DNA from: Bacillus inaquosorum KCTC 13429
Lineage (GTDB): Bacteria; Bacillota; Bacilli; Bacillales; Bacillaceae
Reading direction: 5' to 3'
Length of the DNA stretch: 64,000 nt
Assembly: GCF_000332645.1 (NCBI RefSeq)
Contig: NZ_AMXN01000001.1
Location: forward strand, 1-64,000
Under the pieces are notes generated by a model. The model was given only the letters and a program-made list of their open reading frames with translations, made no database searches and was not told where the DNA came from. Below are positions 28,050 through 43,213 of the stretch, one piece after another (position 1 is the first letter of the stretch; every line of letters begins with the position of its first letter). A program made the position numbers and the translations under genes.

Positions 28050-28583
28050 TTGGAGAAAGATCCGATAACGATCATTGAACAAGCTGAGGACCATTTAATA
28101 GAAAGAATCGCGGAAAACATGCATGCATTTGGAATGCCCTCTACCGTCGGACGTGTGCTGGGCATTATTTATATGAATCGAAAACCGATGACGCTGGCCG
28201 AATTATCTGAAGCGACCGGCATGAGCAAAACACGCATGAGCCAGGTTGTGCGGGAAATGCTTGATGCCAACATCGCCGAGAAAGTGTTCGAAAAGGGCGT
28301 GCGAAAAGATTTATATGAGGTGGAGCAGGATTACTACCAAACGTTTATTACCCTGTTTACAGCCACTTGGAGCAAAGTCGTCAGCAAAAACAAAATGATG
28401 CATAAAAAACTCAATCGGGAACTGCTCAGCGTCTTGGACGAAGAGCTTACTCCTGAAGCGGAAGAAAAAGTGAATGAGCTGCTGAAGGAACTAAAAGAAT
28501 GGCTCGATTATTATAATTGGCTCGGGCGATTGATTGAGTTTTTTGAAAGCGAAGAGATTTTTAAATATGTGCCGAAGCCGTAA
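28050..28583 (+). CDS. yvaV: GbsR-family (MarR-like) regulator YvaV
   Basis: 177-residue winged-helix regulator of the GbsR family, divergent from opuB. HTH about residues 30-85 (MTLAELSEATGMSKTRMSQVVREML), then a long helical C-terminus. The TTG at 28050 is preferred: AAGGA lies 9 nt before it and it aligns with the start of YvbF. An in-frame TTG at 28041 abuts the ribosome site. It ends only 32 bp from the opuCD stop; in strain 168 I recall the sdp genes lying in this gap. Confidence 0.88.
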   Translation: MEKDPITIIEQAEDHLIERIAENMHAFGMPSTVGRVLGIIYMNRKPMTLAELSEATGMSKTRMSQVVREMLDANIAEKVFEKGVRKDLYEVEQDYYQTFITLFTATWSKVVSKNKMMHKKLNRELLSVLDEELTPEAEEKVNELLKELKEWLDYYNWLGRLIEFFESEEIFKYVPKP

Positions 28584-28585
28584 AA

Positions 28586-28616
28586 AACGCCCTGTCATTC
28601 ACAAGGCGTTTTTTCT
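28586..28616. terminator. Bidirectional terminator yvaV/opuC
   Basis: AAAACGCC ... GGCGTTTTTTC between convergent stops; the only sequence separating blocks A and B. Confidence 0.8.
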
Positions 28617-29290
28617 TATGCGGCGCCGGCCAGGTTTTTCTTCTTTTTCTTTTTAATCGGGCTTAACGCGCGCTCAAGCCAGCCCATGACCAAATCGGCA
28701 ATTACCGCCATCAGAGCCGTGGGGATTGCGCCCGCTAATATAATCGCGGTTCCGTTTGTTGCGTTTGATCCCCTGACGATGATATCTCCGAGACCGCCTG
28801 CACCGACAAATGTCCCGATTGCCGTAATCCCGATGGCGATGACAAGCGCGGTGCGGAGGCCGGCCATAATGACAGAAAGCGCAAGCGGAAGCTCGACCAT
28901 GCGAAGGACTTGAAATTTTGTCATTCCCATCGCTTTTCCGGATTCAAGATAGGCGTGTTCAATGCTGATAATGCCTGTATACGTATTTCTGATAATCGGC
29001 AGAAGAGAATACAGAAATAATGACAATATCACCGTATTAGCGCCCAGCCCCATGACAAGCATCAGCACGGCGAGCATGGCGAGGGCCGGGATGGTCTGAA
29101 TGACGTTCGTCACCGCAAAAATCCATCCGCTTAATGTTCTGTACCTGGCTATCAGGATGCCGAGCGGAATCCCAACAATGGCGGCAAACAAAACGCCGTA
29201 CACCGACATCAGAAAATGGCGGTAAAACTCCTGCAGCACGTAACCGCCGTTTTGCGAATAGTAAGTGCCTAGCTGCTGTAGTACTTCCAT
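28616..29290 (-). CDS. opuCD: Compatible-solute ABC transporter permease OpuCD
   Basis: 224-residue permease of OpuC, the importer for glycine betaine, carnitine, ectoine, choline and related solutes. The same helix pattern and EAA loop as OpuBD, with which it is largely identical; it ends in a basic KKKKKKNL tail. Last gene of opuCABCD, 17 bp from opuCC. Confidence 0.94.
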   Translation of the reverse strand: MEVLQQLGTYYSQNGGYVLQEFYRHFLMSVYGVLFAAIVGIPLGILIARYRTLSGWIFAVTNVIQTIPALAMLAVLMLVMGLGANTVILSLFLYSLLPIIRNTYTGIISIEHAYLESGKAMGMTKFQVLRMVELPLALSVIMAGLRTALVIAIGITAIGTFVGAGGLGDIIVRGSNATNGTAIILAGAIPTALMAVIADLVMGWLERALSPIKKKKKKNLAGAA

Positions 29291-29307
29291 ATAATCTGCC
29301 TCTTTTC

Positions 29308-30892
<1,585 letters not shown>

Positions 30893-30914
30893 CTTAATAG
30901 AGCTCCTCCCCTGG

Positions 30915-32054
30915 TCAGATCGTCATGAGCTGGTCTTCCTCGCCCCATATGGAATCGTATACGATATCAACAAGGCTTGCTCTCGTCACAATTCCTGCTA
31001 AATGGTTCTCCTCATCCACCACAGGAACATACTTGATGCCCTGCTTCAAGATTTTTCGGACCGTATCGCGAAGAAGCGCCCCTTTTTGCACGGTATATAT
31101 ATCGGAGCGGTATACATCGCCAACGACGCTCGCTTTTTTGCGGTTTTGATCGATCATTTCCACATCAACATAGCCCTTCAGCACATTTTGCCGGTCTACA
31201 ACGAGCAGTGAATCGACACGTTTTTCTCTCATTAGCTGGATCGCCTGGGAAAGCGTTTTGTCCGCTGACACCGTCACTGGCGTTCTGTTCATCATTTGCT
31301 CAACCCGCTCGATATCCGGCCTTGACTGGATCAGGCGTTCTTTCCCGATAAATTCTTCAACAAATTCATTTGCCGGGTTCCGGAGAATCTCATCAGGTGT
31401 GCCGACTTGAACGATTTCTCCCGCTTTTAAAATCACGATCCGGTCAGCAAGCTTAATCGCTTCATCCATATCGTGGGTTACAAACACAATCGTTTTATTT
31501 AAGGTTCTCTGCAGTTTTTTGAATTCTTCCTGAAGGGAATCACGCGTAATCGGATCAAGCGCTCCGAACGGTTCATCCATCAAAATGAGTGGGGGTTCCG
31601 CAGCCAGTGCGCGCAGCACACCGATTCTTTGCTGCTGACCGCCGCTGAGCTCATGGGGATAACGGTCTAAATATTCCGGGCCCATATCGACTAGCTTTAA
31701 CAGCTCTCTCGCCCGTTCTTTCCGTTTTTCCTCAGGCCATTTCAGCAGTTTCGGTACGAGTGAGATGTTCTGCTGGATGGTCATATGGGGGAACAAACCA
31801 ATCTGCTGAATCACATAACCGATTTTTCTCCTCAGCTCAACCGGATCCTGTTCCATAATATTTTCTCCGTCAATAAAGATCTTTCCTGACGATGGTTCAA
31901 TCAATCTATTAATCATTTTCATCGTCGTCGTTTTTCCGCAGCCGCTCGGGCCGATAAAACAGATAAATTCGCCCTTGGCAATATCTAAATCAATGCTGTT
32001 CACAGCTTTTTTGCCGCCTTTATATACTTTTGATACTTGTTCCAATTTCAGCAA
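30915..32054 (-). CDS. opuCA: Compatible-solute ABC transporter ATPase OpuCA
   Basis: 379-residue ATPase with Walker [18 protein letters not shown] signature, LILMDEP Walker B and tandem C-terminal CBS domains, which in related proteins sense ionic strength or c-di-AMP. Start TTG at 32054, 8 nt after GGAGG; the frame is open to GTG 32063, but that overlaps the ribosome site. First gene of opuC. Confidence 0.95.
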   Translation of the reverse strand: MLKLEQVSKVYKGGKKAVNSIDLDIAKGEFICFIGPSGCGKTTTMKMINRLIEPSSGKIFIDGENIMEQDPVELRRKIGYVIQQIGLFPHMTIQQNISLVPKLLKWPEEKRKERARELLKLVDMGPEYLDRYPHELSGGQQQRIGVLRALAAEPPLILMDEPFGALDPITRDSLQEEFKKLQRTLNKTIVFVTHDMDEAIKLADRIVILKAGEIVQVGTPDEILRNPANEFVEEFIGKERLIQSRPDIERVEQMMNRTPVTVSADKTLSQAIQLMREKRVDSLLVVDRQNVLKGYVDVEMIDQNRKKASVVGDVYRSDIYTVQKGALLRDTVRKILKQGIKYVPVVDEENHLAGIVTRASLVDIVYDSIWGEEDQLMTI

Positions 32055-32109
32055 TCCGTGCACCTCCGCAGGTTTCCTTTAAATTTTCTGAAAAGTATAA
32101 TCTTTATTT

Positions 32110-32146
32110 ATTATAGTTTGAACTTTGTAAAATAAAAAGTTTACAA
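32110..32146 (-). promoter_or_regulatory. opuC promoter with overlapping inverted repeat
   Basis: Minus-strand -10 TATAAT (32110-32115), 17-bp spacer and -35 TTTTTA (32133-32138), covered by TTGTAAA-8 nt-TTTACAA (32125-32146). Layout is the same as at opuB. Repression by OpcR or GbsR-type proteins is inferred. Confidence 0.65.
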
Positions 32147-32321
32147 TGTGTTGAAATTATATGTTATTTACAGATTATTTATTGTTATGACCAAGACGGA
32201 GAGGGTGTTCTTACAATTACGCCGGATCCCTCCCTCTTCCTCTGTATTCAGCTATTTTCAACAACTGGCAGAAATATGTTATATTGACACCATCAATTGC
32301 CATTTGAAGGGATGATCAGCT

Positions 32322-32879
32322 GTGGAAAAAACTGCTCTCGACATCATTGAACATGCTGAAGAGCATCTCATTGAGAAGATTGCCGAAAATATGCATACGT
32401 TTGGAATGCCTTCAACTGTCGGGCGTGTGCTTGGAATTATCTATATGAATCGAAAACCGATGACCTTAAGCGAGCTCTCGGAGGCAACAGGCATGAGCAA
32501 AACACGGATGAGCCAAGTTGTCCGCGAAATGATCGATGCCAATATTGCCGAAAAGGTGTTTGAAAAAGGCGTACGAAAAGACCTATATGACGTCGAGCAG
32601 GATTATTATCAAACCTTCATTTCTTTATTTGCGGCGAACTGGACAAAGGTCGTAAGCAAAAACAAAGTGCTGTATAAAAAATTAAACCGGGAGCTGACTG
32701 ATCTTTTACAAAGGGACGGGCTAACCCCGGAAGCGGAAGAGAAAGTCAATCAGTTGCTGAATGAATTAAGAGAATGGCTCCATTACTATGACTGGCTGAA
32801 CAGATTGATTGAATTCTTTGAGAGTGAGGAAGTCTTTCAATACGTGCCTAGAACGAAAGAAAGCAGTTCCCTGAAGTAG
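32322..32879 (+). CDS. opcR: GbsR-family (MarR-like) repressor YvbF (OpcR)
   Basis: 185-residue winged-helix regulator, paralogue of YvaV, divergent from opuC. GTG start with GAAGGG upstream. HTH MTLSELSEATGMSKTRMSQVVREMI is identical to that of YvaV over almost its whole length, so the two should read similar operators. In B. subtilis this gene (yvbF, renamed opcR) is reported to repress osmoprotectant uptake genes. The end overlaps its terminator. Confidence 0.86.
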   Translation: MEKTALDIIEHAEEHLIEKIAENMHTFGMPSTVGRVLGIIYMNRKPMTLSELSEATGMSKTRMSQVVREMIDANIAEKVFEKGVRKDLYDVEQDYYQTFISLFAANWTKVVSKNKVLYKKLNRELTDLLQRDGLTPEAEEKVNQLLNELREWLHYYDWLNRLIEFFESEEVFQYVPRTKESSSLK

Positions 32880-32900
32880 GGGAACTGCTTTCTTTTGTTA
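32861..32900 (+). terminator. Terminator of opcR
   Basis: AGAAAGCAGTTCCC-7 nt-GGGGAACTGCTTTCTTTT. The long near-perfect stem includes the last codons and stop of the gene. Confidence 0.85.
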
Positions 32901-33068
32901 ATAAAATTTTAAAATTCGGTTTTAGGATTTTATCAGTGTCTGCATAGGAAAAAAGAAATATTCTCCACCCTTGTAGCAGAAGGCGATTTCTTGATAAACG
33001 TTTATAGCCTGTCAGAAACGCTCCATGCTACAATGAAGTGACAAATGGAATAGGAAGGACGTATACAG

Positions 33069-33683
33069 ATGTTCAAAAAAATTGCAGCAGATGCACTGGG
33101 CTTATCTGATATCGGAAAAATTATCGAACCTCAGGATTATGACAAAACAGATGCTGATGACTATGTCATGCATGAAGACAATGAAAAAATTTATTTCTTG
33201 ATTAAAACGAAAGCAGACGAATACTGCTTTACGAATCTGGCTCTGATCCATGTAGACGGCGCACGCGCCACTTCCTCAAAACGAACGTTGAAACGCTATC
33301 CTTATTCGCAATATAAAATCTCTGATGTTTTTCTGGAAACTGCCGGAAAAGTCGATTTGGATGTTGAGATTAAGTTCAAGCTGGGCGGTGAACAATTCGA
33401 CATCGATGTGCACAAAGACCAAATTGAAAAGTTAAAAGACCTTTATAAAGCACTGCTTCGCATCGCTGAAACAACCTATGAAAATGATATTTTAATCAAT
33501 CAAGCGGAACAAAGCTTGGATAAAGCCGTGACGATTCTTCACCATACCCGCCCCGAACACGTCAATATTGAAACACAATATAAAGAGCTGACTGAATTCG
33601 GATTCAGATGGCTGACATCCGTTCGCTCGCAGTATCATATTAAGGATTTTGGAGATGTATTTGAGAAATATATGAATAACTAA
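33069..33683 (+). CDS. yvbH: Bacterial PH-domain protein YvbH
   Basis: 204-residue cytosolic protein with an N-terminal bacterial pleckstrin-homology domain (about residues 1-125, FKIYFLIKTKADEYCFTNLALIHVDG-type core with KRTLKRYPYSQYKI) and a C-terminal helical oligomerisation region (YvbH-ext family). Function unknown; family members form ring-like oligomers. Followed by a symmetric terminator. In strain 168 I recall yvbG lying between yvbF and this gene; here the gap is 189 bp with no frame. Confidence 0.85.
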   Translation: MFKKIAADALGLSDIGKIIEPQDYDKTDADDYVMHEDNEKIYFLIKTKADEYCFTNLALIHVDGARATSSKRTLKRYPYSQYKISDVFLETAGKVDLDVEIKFKLGGEQFDIDVHKDQIEKLKDLYKALLRIAETTYENDILINQAEQSLDKAVTILHHTRPEHVNIETQYKELTEFGFRWLTSVRSQYHIKDFGDVFEKYMNN

Positions 33684-33687
33684 CATA

Positions 33688-33727
33688 AAAAAAGACACAG
33701 CTGGTATTAGGCTCGTGTCTTTTTTTG
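33688..33727 (+). terminator. Terminator of yvbH
   Basis: AAAAAAAGACAC-15 nt-GTGTCTTTTTTTG after the stop codon. Confidence 0.8.
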
Positions 33728-33828
33728 TGTGGTATTTTTGTATGAATATTGGTTACTTTACAACTTTTTTCTTTTATAATAAAACTATTAGTCTATTTTC
33801 CCTATATTACAGATAAAGGAGTTATTTT

Positions 33829-34527
33829 ATGTATTGTCCTCAATGCGGCCATCAAACAGATGGCGGAAAGTTTTGTGAGAAATGCGGATCGCCGCTCCCT
33901 GGTCAATCAGGCCAGCAGCAGGCAGTTCAAACTGGAGCCGCTGCAAAACAAGCGGCAAAGCAGTTCGGTTCTTTTGTCCTGGCCGTCCTGAAACGCCCTT
34001 ATCAGGAATGTAAAACAACAGGCGGAGAACAGCTGATCAGCGCGGTTATTACGATGGTTCTATTCAGTTTGCTGACCCCTTTGATGTTTTATACTCTTTT
34101 TTCAGACGGTCCCGGAAGCGTAAGCTTTACAGCAGTCTTTTTAGAGCCAACCATTTACTTTGCCCTGTTTATTTTCGGTTTGCATGCACTGATCTTTTTC
34201 GCCTTGAAACTCGCGGGAAACCAAGTATCTTTTAAAGATTCATTTTCCAGATTTGGTGCGTTTCTCATTCCGTTTACAGCTATTTTGATTCTTGCCCTTT
34301 TATTGTTTTTATTACAAACAGACATTTGCTTCACCGTGTTAGCCGTTGGTTTAATCGGTGCATTCTTTGCCATTCCTCCTGCAATGCTGAGCAGTTACCA
34401 GCATTCATATAAAGGAAAGGTTGATATGATTTACTCAACGATTGTGATTTATCTGATCACCTGCGTTACATTTCAGCTTATTATCGAACACTATATTAAA
34501 GAGATTTTCCGTTATATGTTCTTTTAA
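33829..34527 (+). CDS. yvbI: Zinc-ribbon membrane protein YvbI
   Basis: 232-residue protein. An N-terminal zinc ribbon (CPQCG-15 residues-CEKCG, Cys at 3, 6, about 18 and 21) and a short linker precede a Yip1-like membrane domain of about five helices (residues 65-230). Function unknown. Convergent with yvbJ, whose N-terminus carries the same kind of ribbon, suggesting shared origin of the domain. Confidence 0.82.
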   Translation: MYCPQCGHQTDGGKFCEKCGSPLPGQSGQQQAVQTGAAAKQAAKQFGSFVLAVLKRPYQECKTTGGEQLISAVITMVLFSLLTPLMFYTLFSDGPGSVSFTAVFLEPTIYFALFIFGLHALIFFALKLAGNQVSFKDSFSRFGAFLIPFTAILILALLLFLLQTDICFTVLAVGLIGAFFAIPPAMLSSYQHSYKGKVDMIYSTIVIYLITCVTFQLIIEHYIKEIFRYMFF

Positions 34528-34568
34528 AAAACAACCCCCATCACCTGCTGGTGATAGGGGTGTTTTTT
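34528..34568. terminator. Bidirectional terminator yvbI/yvbJ
   Basis: AAAAAACA..CCCC.ATCACC-tgct-GGTGAT.GGGGTGTTTTTT, a long symmetric stem with T-runs both ways. Confidence 0.85.
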
Positions 34569-36381
34569 ATTGAATCGATGTTAAATAAATTCTTCCGTCC
34601 TTCACTGTACCGGTATAGGTCCAGTTATATGTTCTAAGCTTTGGACTGCCGCCTGATTTTGTGATATAGAATTCTTCATACGTCTTAATCGTAATCGCTG
34701 ATCCATTTTGACTCCAGCTTTTCACTTTATAGTTATTAAAGTCTTCTGTTGTCCCCTCTTTATTTAATTTCGTTACGAGATGCTGCTGGTCGGAATAAAG
34801 GGAACTGCCTTTTTCAAGGCTGTCTGCCATCAGTGAGAAATTATTTTGATTGACGGCATCTGCCTGACTTTGCAGATAACTGCCCATAAATAATGTCACT
34901 TGTTCATCTGTAACATCACCGCTTGCAGAGCTTTCACTGTTTTTGTTTTTCGAGCCTGCCCAGGCGGATGTGTATGTCTCCGGTTTATCATTTTTGATTT
35001 TCTTTACATTTGTTCCGGCAGATTCGAATGTTGATTCTGCATCTTCGAAAATCCACTTCTTCTGTTTTTTATCATATGAAAGGAGATATTCGTAACTCGG
35101 ACTGTTATCAGTCATTTCGGATTTTGAATAGTCGTTATACGAAGCAGACTGGTGAAGTTCTTTCCCTGTTACCGATACCTGCCACGTCCCGTCATTTTCC
35201 TGAGAGAGTGCGAATGTATCCAGGTCAAAATCAGTTTCTAAGTACTTGTCTTTTAAATATGAATCCGTGTTTTTCATAGAATCGACGGTATCCTTCGTCT
35301 CTGCCTTCCATTTGGCACTCGCCTCTGTCATCTGGGCTGTATTCCCGTCTGATAGCGCTTTGGAGTACTGTTTTGTGGCTTTGACAATCGTGTTCATAAT
35401 CGTTTCCTGTGTAGCTTGATCAGGAATTAATGGTAACTCCATATCTTTATGATCGATCGGAACGCCCGCTGTTTTTATTTTTCCCCACGGAAATTCCGCT
35501 TCGACCGCAGCCGTCATTGATCCGTCTGTCAGAAGCGGACCGTAAGTTACGGATTTGAACGGGTCTTTATGAATCGATTTGCCGTTAATCAGCAAATCTC
35601 CCTTCCCGCTCTTGATGTCATCTGCTAAGCTGAATGTCACATCGTCTGCTTCCAATGAGAGATCCACACGAAAGCTGTTATCGCCAACCGCCTGAATGTC
35701 TTCCTTTTTCACAAGATCGACTACATCGTTTTTCAGTTTGGCTGAGACTGTATATTCTCCGGGAATGTACGGTCCGAGGGTTTGTGCTTGATCCGCTTTC
35801 TTTACAGATCCGGCATCCTCTTTATTGACATATAGATCGGTATTTTTATAATTGCTGGTCACTTCAAAATAAACAGGTGCTATCTTTAAGTCATAATGGT
35901 CAAATATCAGCAGGCTTTTTCCGTCTTTCTCTGCGTATACGATATCCTTTTGAGGTGTTTCAGCACGCAGTGATGCAAAAAGCTCATCTTTTTTGTCAGG
36001 ATGATCCTTTAAATATGTAAGAAACGGTTTTACATTATTTTTAGTAAGCTTAAGCTTGTCATTTACCGGCGTAAGGAGAGACGCGATTTGGTCTTTATCC
36101 TCATCATTTACAGCCTGTTCAAACTTGTCGACTAACCTATCCTTTGAAGTAAAGTACGCTCCGGTTTTATATGCGGCAAATAATATGACGCACGCTGCGG
36201 CAATGCTGCTCCATAAAATGATGGTTTTCTTAGGGATTGGTTTTCGCGGAGCCTGCCTCGTTTCAGCAGTGCTTGCTGTTTCTTTTTGTACCTGTCTGCT
36301 GCTCCCACCGATCGGGGTGCCGCATTCTTTACAAAACTTGGCCCCTTCATTATTTTTTTGACCGCATTCCTCACAAAACAT
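34567..36381 (-). CDS. yvbJ: TcaA-like zinc-ribbon membrane protein YvbJ
   Basis: 604-residue single-pass protein. N-terminal zinc ribbon (CEECG-12 residues-CKECG), a basic linker, one membrane helix (about residues 53-71), and a large extracytoplasmic part with TcaA-like repeats (about 80-470) ending in an NTF2-like domain (about 490-604). This is the architecture of staphylococcal TcaA, which affects glycopeptide sensitivity; a cell-wall role here is inference. Strong ribosome site (GGAGG). Confidence 0.82.
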   Translation of the reverse strand: MFCEECGQKNNEGAKFCKECGTPIGGSSRQVQKETASTAETRQAPRKPIPKKTIILWSSIAAACVILFAAYKTGAYFTSKDRLVDKFEQAVNDEDKDQIASLLTPVNDKLKLTKNNVKPFLTYLKDHPDKKDELFASLRAETPQKDIVYAEKDGKSLLIFDHYDLKIAPVYFEVTSNYKNTDLYVNKEDAGSVKKADQAQTLGPYIPGEYTVSAKLKNDVVDLVKKEDIQAVGDNSFRVDLSLEADDVTFSLADDIKSGKGDLLINGKSIHKDPFKSVTYGPLLTDGSMTAAVEAEFPWGKIKTAGVPIDHKDMELPLIPDQATQETIMNTIVKATKQYSKALSDGNTAQMTEASAKWKAETKDTVDSMKNTDSYLKDKYLETDFDLDTFALSQENDGTWQVSVTGKELHQSASYNDYSKSEMTDNSPSYEYLLSYDKKQKKWIFEDAESTFESAGTNVKKIKNDKPETYTSAWAGSKNKNSESSASGDVTDEQVTLFMGSYLQSQADAVNQNNFSLMADSLEKGSSLYSDQQHLVTKLNKEGTTEDFNNYKVKSWSQNGSAITIKTYEEFYITKSGGSPKLRTYNWTYTGTVKDGRIYLTSIQ

Positions 36382-36513
36382 GTGACTTTCCTCCTATTTG
36401 TTATCAACTATTTTGTACATATTTCCTATGTTACATATTTTATAATAGAATGGTATGAAATTGGAGGAAATCACGAAAATATCTCTATAAACATATGAAA
36501 AGGTGGAATGACG

Positions 36514-36975
36514 ATGCAACATCTCACCATTCAAAAAGCAATAAACCATGATCAAGCGCTGTATGAGCTTCTGCTGCTTGCCGATCCTTCAAAAGAGATT
36601 GTTGATGAATACATTGCCAGAGGAGAATGCTACACAGCTTATATATCGGGCGAATTAGCTGGTGTATACGTGATCATCACAACTAGACCGCAAACCGCAG
36701 AAATCGTTAACATCGCAGTAAAACAAACAATGCAAAAACAGGGCATTGGCAAGCTTCTTATCCGCGACGCCATTGAAAAAGCGAAACACATGGGAGCAAA
36801 GGTGATTGAGATTGGCACTGGAAATTCCAGCATCCATCAACTGTCGCTTTATCAAAAATGCGGGTTTCGCCTTCAAGCAATTGACCATGATTTTTTTATC
36901 AGACACTACGATGAGGAGATCTTTGAAAACGGCATTCAATGCCGTGATATGGTGAGGCTTTATTTGGATCTTTAA
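36514..36975 (+). CDS. yvbK: GNAT-family N-acetyltransferase YvbK
   Basis: 153-residue acetyltransferase. The acetyl-CoA motif A is QKQGIGKLLIRDAIEKA (about residues 75-91), followed by GTGNSSIHQLSLYQKCGFR. Start at ATG 36514, 7 nt after AGGTGG; an in-frame ATG at 36508 sits too close to it. Substrate not known. Convergent with eno over a shared terminator. Confidence 0.88.
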   Translation: MQHLTIQKAINHDQALYELLLLADPSKEIVDEYIARGECYTAYISGELAGVYVIITTRPQTAEIVNIAVKQTMQKQGIGKLLIRDAIEKAKHMGAKVIEIGTGNSSIHQLSLYQKCGFRLQAIDHDFFIRHYDEEIFENGIQCRDMVRLYLDL

Positions 36976-36978
36976 AAG

Positions 36979-37014
36979 CACAAAAAAGCCGCCGAGACAT
37001 ATCTCGGCGGTCAT
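36979..37014. terminator. Bidirectional terminator yvbK/eno
   Basis: GCCGCCGAGA-cata-TCTCGGCGG. The TTTTTT run on the minus side makes it the strong end of the glycolytic operon. Confidence 0.9.
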
Positions 37015-37018
37015 TTTA

Positions 37019-40659
<3,641 letters not shown>

Positions 40660-41844
40660 TTATTTATCGTTAAGTGCAGCTACCCCTGGAAGCTCTTTGC
40701 CTTCCATAAACTCAAGGGATGCGCCGCCGCCTGTTGAGATGTGGCTCATTTTGTCAGCAAGGCCGAATTTTTCAACCGCTGCCGCAGAGTCTCCTCCGCC
40801 GATGACAGAGTATGTATCTTTCGCCTCTGCCAATGCTTCCGCAACCGCTTTTGTTCCTTGAGCGAACAAGTCGATTTCGAATACGCCCATCGGTCCGTTC
40901 CACACGACAAGTTTGCTGTTTTTGATTACGTCAGCATACGTTTCGCGTGTTTTCGTACCAATGTCGATTGCTTCTAAATCACTAGGGATTTCAGAGATCG
41001 GCACAATTTTCACGTTTGCATCGTTAGAGAAATCATCTGCAACGAGTACATCTTCAGGCATGTAGAAGTTAACGCCTTTTTCTTTCGCGCGGTCCATAAA
41101 TGATTTCGCAAGCTCGATTTTATCCTCTTCAAGAAGAGATTTACCGACTTCATGGCCAAGCGCTTTAACGAATGTATAAGCAAGACCTCCGCCGATGATC
41201 AGGTTGTCTACTTTATCAAGAAGACTTTCGATCACACCGATTTTGTCTTTTACTTTCGCTCCGCCGATGATTGCTGTGAACGGGCGGTCAGGGTTAGAAA
41301 CCGCTTTTCCGAGTACGTCAAGCTCTTTTTCCATTAAGAAACCTGCAACTGCTGGCAGATGCTCGGCAATTCCAGCTGTAGATGCGTGAGCACGGTGGGC
41401 AGCACCGAATGCGTCATTTACATATACATCTGCAAGCTCAGCAAATGCTTTTGCAAGCTCAGGATCATTTTTCTCTTCACCAGGGTAGAAACGTACGTTT
41501 TCCAATACAAGAACGTCTCCGTCCTTCATGTCAGAAATTTGTGCTTTTACAGCATCGCCGTAAGCTTCATCTGCTTTTTTCACTTGTTTGCCAAGCAGTT
41601 CGCCGAGACGTGCAGCGACAGGAGTTAAACGAAGCTCCTCAACCACTTCGCCTTTCGGACGGCCTAAATGGCTCGCAAGAAGGACTTTCGCGCCTTGTTC
41701 TGCAAGGTGTTTGATTGTTGGAAGCGCAGCACGGATACGTGTATCGTCTGTTACTTCCCCGTCTTTCATTGGAACGTTAAAGTCAACGCGGCAGAATACA
41801 ACTTTGCCTTTTACGTCGATGTCTTTGAGAGTTTTCTTATTCAT
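40660..41844 (-). CDS. pgk: Phosphoglycerate kinase
   Basis: 394-residue kinase making ATP from 1,3-bisphosphoglycerate. N-domain substrate motifs [11 protein letters not shown] and [12 protein letters not shown]-domain nucleotide motif GGAKVKDKI and the [13 protein letters not shown] loop. Start at 41844 gives the known protein, with AGGAGG before it; the frame is open 11 codons further. Preceded by a 260-nt structured leader and its own promoter. Confidence 0.98.
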   Translation of the reverse strand: MNKKTLKDIDVKGKVVFCRVDFNVPMKDGEVTDDTRIRAALPTIKHLAEQGAKVLLASHLGRPKGEVVEELRLTPVAARLGELLGKQVKKADEAYGDAVKAQISDMKDGDVLVLENVRFYPGEEKNDPELAKAFAELADVYVNDAFGAAHRAHASTAGIAEHLPAVAGFLMEKELDVLGKAVSNPDRPFTAIIGGAKVKDKIGVIESLLDKVDNLIIGGGLAYTFVKALGHEVGKSLLEEDKIELAKSFMDRAKEKGVNFYMPEDVLVADDFSNDANVKIVPISEIPSDLEAIDIGTKTRETYADVIKNSKLVVWNGPMGVFEIDLFAQGTKAVAEALAEAKDTYSVIGGGDSAAAVEKFGLADKMSHISTGGGASLEFMEGKELPGVAALNDK

Positions 41845-42061
41845 GCCTAGGAGATCCTCCTTCAAAATGGTTTGCATACAGCACGAAAAACGTGAAACCG
41901 TCTGGTCAAGCGATAACTCCGCCAGGGCAGATCGCAGTCTTTTTCGGCACAGGGCAGTTCGTCTGAAGCCAGGGCAGCGGCCTTAGGCGAAAGCGCCGGC
42001 AAAACTGCTGAAACGCGGTCGTTTCTCTTTCACAGAACGTTTTCTGAAAGCCGGTCTTCAT

Positions 42062-42095
42062 GGAAAAAGGGAAAGGGAGTCCGTCCCCTTCCCTT
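42062..42095 (-). terminator. Terminator-like hairpin in the pgk leader
   Basis: AAGGGAAGGGGA-cgga-CTCCCTTTCCCTT on the minus strand: 11 of 12 positions pair, and TTTTT follows. It begins about 6 nt after the predicted pgk start point, so it could stop gapA read-through, attenuate pgk transcription, or both. Confidence 0.65.
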
Positions 42096-42105
42096 GTCCG
42101 CTTTC

Positions 42106-42134
42106 ATTATAGCGCTTCTATTCAAAAGAACCAA
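42106..42134 (-). promoter_or_regulatory. pgk promoter
   Basis: TTGGTT (42129-42134), 17-bp spacer and consensus TATAAT (42106-42111) on the minus strand. The -35 is part of the 3' arm of the weak gapA hairpin. A promoter before pgk is known in B. subtilis. Confidence 0.8.
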
Positions 42135-42150
42135 GTCAGGTCCTTTTTTC
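42127..42150 (-). terminator. Weak terminator after gapA
   Basis: AAAGGACC-tgactt-GGTTCTTTTG on the minus strand, with one G-U pair and a short T-run. Leaky termination would agree with the known long gapA-pgk read-through transcripts. Confidence 0.6.
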
Positions 42151-42159
42151 AGCTATAAA

Positions 42160-43200
<1,041 letters not shown>

Positions 43201-43213
43201 TTATATTGAGGGA

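Larger units (their letters stand above)
41845..42159 (-). other. pgk leader and gapA-pgk intergenic region
   Basis: No gene in 315 bp. It contains, in the direction of transcription, a weak gapA terminator hairpin, the pgk promoter, a terminator-like hairpin directly at the pgk transcript start, and about 200 nt carrying three copies of CTGCCCTG (plus-strand CAGGGCAG at 41923-41930, 41950-41957 and 41970-41977) and several short stems before the pgk ribosome site. Confidence 0.7.

Noticed and set aside
41922-41978. The three CAGGGCAG copies as a CRISPR-like array
   Set aside because: 8-bp units with unequal short spacers and no cas genes; more likely leader RNA elements.
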